A stretch of 27,977 nucleotides of DNA from SLFT01 sp964493075 (GTDB lineage Bacteria > Hydrogenedentota > Hydrogenedentia > Hydrogenedentales > CAITNO01), in assembly GCA_964493075.1 (NCBI GenBank), contig CAZBNU010000036.1, forward strand, positions 1 to 27,977, read 5' to 3'. The notes under the pieces are model-generated. The model did not search any database. It saw only the letters and a list, made by a program, of their open reading frames with translations, and had not been told where the DNA came from. Position numbers and translations under genes: made by a program. Shown here piece by piece: positions 17,846 through 24,499 of the stretch. The stretch's first letter is position 1; every line of letters begins with the position of its first letter.

Positions 17846-18200
17846 GACTGAGATGTTTCCCAAGCAAGCGTTCAAGTTCGCACGCACAGGCGTTTCCATC
17901 CAGCATGGCACTGGCCATTCTTGCCACGACCACCAACTGCAATCCCGGGGTAAGGCGGTGCCGGTTCAAACGGAAAAACTCGCGAATATGGCGTTTAACC
18001 CGGTTCCGCACCACAGCGCCACCCACTTTGCGCGATACTACCAGTCCCAACCGGCGCTCTCCTGCCGCTTCGATCAAGACATAACATACAAACAAGCGAC
18101 TCCACCGTTTTTCGCCCTGTGAAAATACACGCTGGAATTCAGTTTTTTCAGTAATCCGCGCAACACGGGGCAAAGTAAACCGTTGGGGTAAACTGCTCAT
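17835..18200 (-). CDS. rnpA: Ribonuclease P protein component
   Basis: The protein subunit of RNase P, which matures the 5' ends of tRNAs. The 121-aa product has the normal length. It carries the signature RNRVKRHIREFFR, preceded by GLVVSRKVGGAVV, and the N-terminal aromatic/basic segment EFQRVFSQGEKRW. The start ATG shares its A with the TAA of rpmH (TAATG), so the two are translationally coupled. Its 3' end overlaps the yidD start by 11 bp. Confidence 0.96.
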   Translation of the reverse strand: MSSLPQRFTLPRVARITEKTEFQRVFSQGEKRWSRLFVCYVLIEAAGERRLGLVVSRKVGGAVVRNRVKRHIREFFRLNRHRLTPGLQLVVVARMASAMLDGNACACELERLLGKHLSHDE

Positions 18201-18355
18201 TACCTCGCAAACATGGAATCGGAGACAGTGAGGCGCTTACGGCCCTTCTGTCGTCTTGCCGTAATAACTTTGCGACCGCCAACAGTCGCCATACGTGCGC
18301 GGAAACCATGGGTCCGAATACGCTTCGTATTCGATGGTTGATACGTTCTTTTCAC
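18200..18355 (-). CDS. rpmH: 50S ribosomal protein L34
   Basis: A 51-aa ribosomal protein beginning MKRTYQPSNTKRIRTHGF and continuing ARMATVGGRKVITARRQKGR, which matches L34 throughout. The last residues (TVSDSMFAR) form a short family-typical extension. The start is GTG (18355) with AAGGAG 6 nt upstream. It is the first gene of the long minus-strand cluster. Confidence 0.96.
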   Translation of the reverse strand: MKRTYQPSNTKRIRTHGFRARMATVGGRKVITARRQKGRKRLTVSDSMFAR

Positions 18356-18387
18356 AACATTCTCCTTAAAAATTTAGTCGAATCAAC

Positions 18388-18417
18388 ATTATGGGACATA
18401 ATTGGGAACGCTGTCGG
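18388..18417 (-). promoter_or_regulatory. Possible promoter of the rpmH cluster
   Basis: On the minus strand, CCGACA (18417-18412) and CATAAT (18393-18388) are 18 bp apart and resemble weak -35 and -10 boxes. The -10 lies about 33 bp upstream of the rpmH GTG. This is a by-eye match only. Confidence 0.3.
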
Positions 18418-18891
18418 AGCGCATCGGACAGCGCAGGGAATTGCCCCGGAACAAGGCACACCACCCCCGGATGCTCCGGAAAGACAAGGACGACACAATC
18501 TACGTTCCCCGTCCAGTGTGCGGAAATTGTACAGGTTGCCAGCCGTAAAAGTCAAAAAATTGACGGCCTATTTGATGACATGCCGTTGAGAACACTAAAG
18601 CGATAAAAAACAAGCGTTGTATATTTCCTTAACCAAAACCCTGTACTGAGAAAAAATGACACGAAAAACTGGAAAATCCCCCCTTGAAAATGATATATCT
18701 GTGTTGAGGGTTCCAAACTATTTGAGGCCATTTTCAATATTGTTGTGGAATATCCTTCTTGTTTTTCGGGATTTTCCGAAAAATTGCAATATGGGGCGCT
18801 GTGGTTCACGAAAGAGTGCGCCTCTTCATTAACGTAAACTTTTTACTCAATCAGACGGTGGGCATCGCCCACGTTAGAGGCATCATTTATC
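18418..18891. other. Non-coding region between divergent rpmH and acyl-CoA synthetase genes
   Basis: This stretch has no supported gene. It holds several small palindromes: GTCAA-AAAA-TTGAC (18551-18564), TTTTTCGG-N6-CCGAAAAA (18762-18783), and GTGGGC-ATC-GCCCAC (18858-18872) just before the ATG at 18892. The region beside rpmH often holds oriC and dnaA in other bacteria. No dnaA gene and no cluster of clear DnaA boxes (TTATCCACA) is present here. Confidence 0.5.
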
Positions 18892-20985
18892 ATGCTTGAC
18901 GCATTATTGTATCCCAAAGCGGTGGCCGTCATTGGCGCATCGCGCAGCCCAGGAAAAGTAGGCTATGCCATTCTTTCCAATTTGGTCGGCAGTGGCTATA
19001 CGGGAAAAATTATTCCCGTAAATCCCAAAGTAGACGAAGTGCTCGGCTTGCCCTGTTACAAGGACGTGCGCGAAGCGAAGGTTAAAGTTGACCTGTGTAT
19101 TGTAGTGGTACCGCCTGGGGCGGTAATGTCGGCGCTTGAAAGCGCTGCGGCTGCAGGTGCTCAGGCTATCACGATAATCACGGCTGGGTTTAAGGAAGTG
19201 GGCGCAGAGGGCGCTGCCCGTGAGAAGGAAATTGCGGCTTATTGCCGTAAGCAGGGAATGCGTTTATTGGGGCCAAATTGCCTGGGGCTAATCAACACAG
19301 CCAATAACATGAATGCCTCCTTCGCGGCGCAAATGCCCAAGCCGGGCAATATATCCGTACTGTCCCAGTCTGGTGCTTTATGTACCGCCATTCTCGACTG
19401 GTCGGAAGGACGCGGCGTAGGTCTTGCAAAGTTGCTTAGCATTGGCAATAAAGCCGATTTGTGCGAAACTGATTTATTACAGGCGCTTGCAAAAGATGAC
19501 CAGACCAAAGTAATCGCAGCGTATCTGGAAAGCATTACCAGCGGCCCTGAATTTATCCGCGTAGCGGAAGAAGTATCCCGTGAAAAGCCTGTGGTAATTT
19601 TGAAGGCAGGCACCACTGCCGCAGGCGGCAAGGCGGCCTCTTCCCATACGGGCAGTCTCGCAGGTGCTGATATTGCTTATGGCGCTGCGTTCAAGCGCGC
19701 TGGCATAGTGCGCTCTGATAACTTTGAGTCTCTTTTTGATTTTGCCACGGCGCTTTCAATGCAGCCGCTGCCCAAGGGAAACCGGGTCGCCGTAATCACC
19801 AATGCAGGCGGTCCCGGCATTATGGCCGCTGACGCGGTGGAAACCCTGGGCATGAAACTGGATCCCCCCACGCCGGAAATTGCACAGGACATCATGAGTA
19901 ATCTGCCAGCGGCGGCCAGCGTCGGCAACCCGATAGACGTGCTGGGCGATGCTGGTCCGGAAAAATATGCCATGGCGCTGGAAAAGATATTGGCCGATCC
20001 GAAGATAGATGCCGTTGTGGTAATCCTTACACCGCAGGCCATGTCTGATCCCGATGCGACAGCGGACGCCATCATCAATGCCGCGAATGGTGAAAAACCT
20101 GTGCTGGCCTGTTTCATGGGTGGTTCACAGGTGCTAAGCGCCCGCGCCAAATTTGTTTCGGCCAATGTGCCGGATTATCCTTCGCCAGAGCGCGCCGTCG
20201 GGGCCCTCAAGGCCATGGTGGATTACGCCGCCTGGCTGAACCGTCCGCCACGGGTGGTGGCGCGTTTCCCGGTGAACCGCCACCGCGTTGAACGGGTATT
20301 GTCGCGCCAGGCACGTGCTGGCCGCCCAGAGGTGGGCGAAGTGGAAGCCAAAGAGATTCTGCGTGCTTATGACTTTAACGTGCTGCCGGGACAATTGGCC
20401 CGCAGCAGTGAAGATGCAGTAGCCGTGGCGGAACGGGTGGGCTATCCTGTAGCCATGAAGATTGTGTCGCCAGACATTTTACACAAATCTGAATTTGGCG
20501 GCGTAAAACTGAATCTCGCAAAGCCCTCTGAAGTTCGCGATGCTTATGATCTCATGATGTTGCGCATAGGCCGCAAAGCACCGAATGCCACCCTTCGCGG
20601 GGTTTTGGTGGAAAAGATGGGCAAGCCCGGGCGCGAGGTAATTCTAGGCATGCACCGGGACCCACAGTTCGGCCCCATGCTGATGTTCGGTTTGGGCGGT
20701 ATTTTTGTTGAAGTAATGAAAGATGTAAGTTTCTACCTCGCTCCACTGACGCATAGTGAGGCGCTGCAAATGCTGGAGAGCACTCGGTCCTATGCGCTGT
20801 TGCGCGGCGCGCGGGGTGAAGCAGGCGTTGACCTGAACGTCATCGCTGCGGCACTGCAACGTATCAGCCAGTTGGTGACGGATTTTCCGCAGATTGAAGA
20901 AATGGATATTAACCCGTTTATTGTAGGCGAGGTTGGTACGCAGCCGGTAGTGGCCGATGCGCGCATGATCCTCGCGGGAGTATAA
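18892..20985 (+). CDS. ADP-forming acetate/acyl-CoA synthetase (single-chain)
   Basis: Reversibly converts acyl-CoA, ADP and phosphate to the acid, CoA and ATP, giving substrate-level phosphorylation. At 697 aa it is the fused form of the alpha and beta subunits. The CoA-binding Rossmann domain comes first (VAVIGASRSPGKVG). The ligase-CoA domain has SQSGAL, and the phosphorylated histidine lies in SSHTGSLAG (His252). The C-terminal ATP-grasp half (about 475-697) includes GYPVAMKIVSPDILHKSEFGGV and ends VADARMIL. Substrate preference (acetate or larger acids) cannot be read from sequence. AGAGG lies about 11 nt upstream of the ATG. The next gene begins 6 bp after the stop, so the two form an operon. 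Confidence 0.93.
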   Translation: MLDALLYPKAVAVIGASRSPGKVGYAILSNLVGSGYTGKIIPVNPKVDEVLGLPCYKDVREAKVKVDLCIVVVPPGAVMSALESAAAAGAQAITIITAGFKEVGAEGAAREKEIAAYCRKQGMRLLGPNCLGLINTANNMNASFAAQMPKPGNISVLSQSGALCTAILDWSEGRGVGLAKLLSIGNKADLCETDLLQALAKDDQTKVIAAYLESITSGPEFIRVAEEVSREKPVVILKAGTTAAGGKAASSHTGSLAGADIAYGAAFKRAGIVRSDNFESLFDFATALSMQPLPKGNRVAVITNAGGPGIMAADAVETLGMKLDPPTPEIAQDIMSNLPAAASVGNPIDVLGDAGPEKYAMALEKILADPKIDAVVVILTPQAMSDPDATADAIINAANGEKPVLACFMGGSQVLSARAKFVSANVPDYPSPERAVGALKAMVDYAAWLNRPPRVVARFPVNRHRVERVLSRQARAGRPEVGEVEAKEILRAYDFNVLPGQLARSSEDAVAVAERVGYPVAMKIVSPDILHKSEFGGVKLNLAKPSEVRDAYDLMMLRIGRKAPNATLRGVLVEKMGKPGREVILGMHRDPQFGPMLMFGLGGIFVEVMKDVSFYLAPLTHSEALQMLESTRSYALLRGARGEAGVDLNVIAAALQRISQLVTDFPQIEEMDINPFIVGEVGTQPVVADARMILAGV

Positions 20986-20991
20986 ATTGTT

Positions 20992-22863
20992 ATGACAGAG
21001 AAGAGCATCAGTTACAATCCCAATTGGCAGACCGATTACGCCGAAATGGTGGTTACCGCCCATGAGGCTGTCACGCAGATTCAGCCGGGGCAAAGTGTAT
21101 TTCTGGGGACAGGTTGCGCCACCCCCGTCGAACTGATAAAAGCATTGGTTGCACGCTCACGGGAACTGACCGACATCGAGATTATCCAACTATTGACCCG
21201 TGGAGACGCTCCCTACGCCACCAAAGAACTTTCGAACTGTTTTCCCGTCAACAGTTTCTTTATCTCCCAGAACGTTCGAGACATTATCCAGCAGGGATTT
21301 GGTGATTATACGCCCATCTTCCTTTCGGATATTCCGCGTCTGTTTAAGTCCGGTAGAATGCCGCTTGATGTCGCGCTGATACACACCACGCCGCCCGACG
21401 AGAATGGACTTTGCAGTTTGGGCGTGTCTGTGGACATCGTGAAGAGCGCGGCAGAAAATGCGCGTCTGGTCATCGCTCAGGTGAATCCGCAGATGCCGCG
21501 CACGCTGGGCAATTCCACCTTGCACGTTTACGATATTGATTACCTGGTGCCGGTGGATGTTCCTATCATTGAAAACCAGGAACCCGAATCGCGTCCGGGC
21601 ACGGAAGACATCGGCGAGTTTCTCGGCGGTCTGGTGGAAGACGGCTCAACCGTGCAGTTGGGTATTGGCCGAGTTCCACAGGCGGTTGCCCCGTTCCTCT
21701 TGAAGAAAAAGGACATTGGCATTCACACGGAGATGCTGACTGATGTCATCATTGACCTCGTGGAAGCGGGTGTCATCACGGGCGCCTTAAAATCCATGGA
21801 TCGCGGAAAAATCGTTGCCAGTTTTATTATGGGCAGCAAACGTCTGTACGATTACGTTGACAATAATCCTTTGTTTTCCTTTAACCCTACCGAGTATGTC
21901 AACGACCCCTTTATTATTTCCCGCCAGAACAAGATGGTGGCCATCAATGTAGCACTTGAAGTTGATCTCACCGGACAGGTGTGTTCTGACAGTATCGGTT
22001 ATCAGTTCTACTCAGGCATCGGCGGTCAGTTGGACTTTAACCGCGGTGCGGCCCGCTCCGAAGGCGGCAAAGCAATTATTGCGCTTCATAGCACTGCACA
22101 CGGCGACAAATCCCGTATTGTAAGCACCCTCACGCCGGGCGCTGGCGTAGTCACTACACGCGGCGATGTGCACTATGTAGTCACCGAATACGGCGTGGCC
22201 TATCTGCATGGCAAGAGCATCCAGGAACGGGCGTTGGCGTTGATCAGCATCGCCCATCCGGATTTCCGGGAACAGTTGCTGAAAGACGCGATTCAGAACA
22301 AATACATCCGCGCTGAGCTGGCCGATTACAGCGGCAAGATTGTGGTGGGCCCCAAACAAACACGCACCACGTTCCTGCTGAACGATGGCGTGCAGTTGAC
22401 CATACGTCCCATCCATCCCACCGACGAACCGAAGGTACGCGAACTTTTCCATTCCCTTTCACAGGAGTCCATCTACACACGGTTTATGGCGCGCATGAAA
22501 TGGGTGCCCCGTAAACAGGTGCAGCAGTTTGTGTACATTGACCACCGCAACGAAGTGTCTATTGTTGCCACTGTGCCCGAGGCGGACGGGGACACCATCG
22601 TAGCCATTGGCGGCTACTACCTCGACTTGAGCACCAACCGCGCTGAAGTTGCGTTTGTCGTCATGGACGACTATCAGCAACGGCATATCGGTTCGTTCCT
22701 TTTCAAACAACTTGTTACCATTGCCAAGCGGAACGGCATAGCGGGCTTCACTGCGGAAGTTCTCAATGAAAACAAAGCGATGCAGGCGGTCTTCAACAAT
22801 TCCGGGCTGACGGTTAACAGCAAGTTGCGCGAAGGCGTGTATCATTACGATATGACATTCTGA
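20992..22863 (+). CDS. Acetyl-CoA hydrolase/CoA-transferase fused to GNAT acetyltransferase domain
   Basis: A 623-aa two-domain protein. Residues 1 to about 440 are a class-I-type CoA-transferase/hydrolase. The probable catalytic Glu247 lies in IHTEMLTD, and GIGRVPQAV and the C-terminal block EYGVAYLHGKSIQERA are present. Residues about 455-620 are a GNAT fold (IRPIHPTDEP start; VAFVVMDDYQQRHIGSFLF acetyl-CoA-binding region). The family moves CoA between acyl groups or hydrolyses acetyl-CoA. The GNAT part may acetylate a protein or sense acetyl-CoA. Together with the upstream ADP-forming synthetase it suggests interconversion of acids and acyl-CoAs with ATP recovery. Confidence 0.92.
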   Translation: MTEKSISYNPNWQTDYAEMVVTAHEAVTQIQPGQSVFLGTGCATPVELIKALVARSRELTDIEIIQLLTRGDAPYATKELSNCFPVNSFFISQNVRDIIQQGFGDYTPIFLSDIPRLFKSGRMPLDVALIHTTPPDENGLCSLGVSVDIVKSAAENARLVIAQVNPQMPRTLGNSTLHVYDIDYLVPVDVPIIENQEPESRPGTEDIGEFLGGLVEDGSTVQLGIGRVPQAVAPFLLKKKDIGIHTEMLTDVIIDLVEAGVITGALKSMDRGKIVASFIMGSKRLYDYVDNNPLFSFNPTEYVNDPFIISRQNKMVAINVALEVDLTGQVCSDSIGYQFYSGIGGQLDFNRGAARSEGGKAIIALHSTAHGDKSRIVSTLTPGAGVVTTRGDVHYVVTEYGVAYLHGKSIQERALALISIAHPDFREQLLKDAIQNKYIRAELADYSGKIVVGPKQTRTTFLLNDGVQLTIRPIHPTDEPKVRELFHSLSQESIYTRFMARMKWVPRKQVQQFVYIDHRNEVSIVATVPEADGDTIVAIGGYYLDLSTNRAEVAFVVMDDYQQRHIGSFLFKQLVTIAKRNGIAGFTAEVLNENKAMQAVFNNSGLTVNSKLREGVYHYDMTF

Positions 22864-22866
22864 TGG

Positions 22867-23322
22867 TGATCCACGAAGGGCACTAAGAGCACGAAGAAGA
22901 AGCAGAATTGAGATGGCTTGGTTTGCCACCAAGTGTCGCGTTGGCTGCGAAGGAAGCGCCTCGTGATTATTTTTTAATGATCCCGATCCCGATCCCGATT
23001 TCGATTTCGATTTCGATTTCGATTTCGATTTCGATCCCGATCCCGATCCCGATCCCGATCCCGATCCCGATCCCGATCCCGATCCCGATTTCGATTTCGA
23101 TTTGGGTTTGGGTTTGGATTTGGATTTATGATGTGTGCGATGGGTCAAAATCTAAATCGTTTAACGCATTTTTCCGCGAAGTTGTTTTGCGCGCTGTTGT
23201 AGTATTGCACCCGGGTGCGGAATGAACGGGCGGATTTATTGCACGCCATGCAAATTCGGAATGAGCAATGCTAAACAGTTACAATTATTCTTCTTCGTGT
23301 TCTTCGTGCCCTTCGTGGATCA
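22867..23322. mobile_element. MITE-like element with 35-bp inverted ends (GAAGAACACGAAG type)
   Basis: The left end 22867-22901 and the reverse complement of 23288-23322 match at 33 of 35 bases. The ends contain CCACGAAGGGCAC and CACGAAGAAGAA. They enclose 386 bp with no recognisable gene, including the hexanucleotide array. The element begins 3 bp after a stop codon and ends 22 bp before the next start. Words of this GAAGRRCACGAAG kind are dispersed repeats in many environmental genomes. No transposase is encoded, so mobility is inferred. Confidence 0.55.
22981..23124. repeat. Hexanucleotide tandem array with two alternating unit types
   Basis: Twenty-four six-base units without interruption. 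The order is TCCCGA x3, TTTCGA x6, TCCCGA x9, TTTCGA x2, TTTGGG x2 and TTTGGA x2. It lies inside the inverted-repeat element. Reading frames through it give only Ile-Pro/Ile-Ser or Ser-Gly/Ser-Lys dipeptide runs, which are not supported as proteins. Confidence 0.9.
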
Positions 23323-23344
23323 TTATTGCATTCAGGAAATTGTC

Positions 23345-24484
23345 GTGAAAGTCGTTCATGTATATAAAGATTTTGACCCGCCCATTCACGGCGGCATGGA
23401 ACGACATATTGCGCTTTTGTGCCACTATCAGAAGCAATGGTGCGATGTGGAGGCGCTGGTCTGTTCGCGGAATCTGCGCACCCGCCACGAGACGATTGGC
23501 GGTGTCCCTGTAACTTTTGTGGGCGAATGGGGACGGTTTCAGAGTGCGCCTGCCTCCCCCCTCTTTCCTTTATACATGCGCTGGTGCCATGCTGATGTGA
23601 TGGTGGTTCACATCCCGAATCCCACGGCAGAACTTGGCTGGCTGATGACACGCCCCAAATCCACGTTGGTCGTGCGGTATCAAAGCGATGTAGTGCGGCA
23701 GGCCACTGCCATGCGTTTTTACCGTCCTTTCCAAGAACGTTTTCTCCGACACGCCGATCTGATCCTGCCCACATCACAACAATACATTGATTCATCACCC
23801 ATGCTGAAACAGTTTAAGGCGAAATGCCACGTAATGCCCCTGGGCATTGTTCCCGAAGAATATGCAGTCTGCAACCCTGAAGCAGTCGAAAAACTTCGTG
23901 AACGCTATGGTCACCCCTTTGTGTTCTTCTGCGGGGTGCATCGGTACTACAAGGGACTGCCCTGGCTGGTCCGCGCAGCGACGCAAATCAAGGGGCCGGT
24001 TGTGATTGCAGGGGATGGACCCGAGCGGGCGAACATCACGAAACTGGCAGCAGAACTGGGTGTGGATGTTGCCCTCCCCGGTTTTCTTGAAAAGGAAGCG
24101 TTGAACGCCCATCTTCATGCCTGTTCGGTATTTGCCTTTCCCTCCGTAGAACGCAGTGAGGCTTTCGGGCTGTCCATGCTCGAAGCGCATGCCTGTGGCA
24201 AACCTGTGGTTGCTACCCGCCTGGGCACTGGCGTGGAGTATGTGAATGAAGACGGCAAGACTGGCTTGAACGTGCCACCGAAAAACGCAGAGGCCTTTGC
24301 GGCGGCAGTTAATGAGTTACTGGATGACATCACGCTTCGCGAAACCATGGGTACGTACGCGCAGGGGCGGGTACGGGCACAGTTTAATGCGAAAAGCCTG
24401 GCGCGTATGGAATTTGATCTTTACCAAAAAGCACTGGAAACAAAAAAGGGGGACAAGAATGTCCCCCCTCCATGCAACAGGTAA
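23345..24484 (+). CDS. GT-B glycosyltransferase, family-4 type
   Basis: Transfers a sugar from a nucleotide-sugar donor to an unknown acceptor, probably a cell-surface glycan or lipid. The 379-aa product has the two-Rossmann GT-B layout. The N-terminal half starts VKVVHVYKDFDPPIHGGMERH (acceptor side). The C-terminal half has the donor site FFCGVHRYYKGL, VIAGDGPER and the EX7E motif in ERSEAFGLSMLEAHACGKPVV. The start is GTG at 23345 with AGGAA about 8 nt upstream. A longer frame from 23222 would run through the inverted-repeat element and add a non-homologous hydrophobic stretch, so it was rejected. It is a single gene, convergent with the HEAT gene. Confidence 0.9.
   Translation: MKVVHVYKDFDPPIHGGMERHIALLCHYQKQWCDVEALVCSRNLRTRHETIGGVPVTFVGEWGRFQSAPASPLFPLYMRWCHADVMVVHIPNPTAELGWLMTRPKSTLVVRYQSDVVRQATAMRFYRPFQERFLRHADLILPTSQQYIDSSPMLKQFKAKCHVMPLGIVPEEYAVCNPEAVEKLRERYGHPFVFFCGVHRYYKGLPWLVRAATQIKGPVVIAGDGPERANITKLAAELGVDVALPGFLEKEALNAHLHACSVFAFPSVERSEAFGLSMLEAHACGKPVVATRLGTGVEYVNEDGKTGLNVPPKNAEAFAAAVNELLDDITLRETMGTYAQGRVRAQFNAKSLARMEFDLYQKALETKKGDKNVPPPCNR
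24442..24467 (-). terminator. Intrinsic terminator of the HEAT-repeat operon
   Basis: A perfect 8-bp stem (GGGGGACA 24448-24455, loop AGAA, TGTCCCCC 24460-24467) is followed on the minus strand by six T (24447-24442). It ends the minus-strand operon 33 bp after the HEAT stop. It lies inside the last codons of the convergent glycosyltransferase gene, whose own strand lacks a T-run after the stem. Confidence 0.8.
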
Positions 24485-24499
24485 AATGATGGGTTTCGA

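Noticed and set aside
18356..18891. Replication origin beside rpmH
   Set aside because: No dnaA gene, no cluster of DnaA boxes and no AT-rich unwinding repeats could be identified.
22981..23124. CRISPR-like array
   Set aside because: The units are six bases with no spacers, and no cas genes are nearby.
22459..23225. Open frames on both strands of Ser-Gly/Ser-Lys or Ile-Pro/Ile-Ser dipeptides
   Set aside because: They are translations of the hexanucleotide array and of antisense CoA-transferase sequence. There is no ribosome site and no non-repeat homology.
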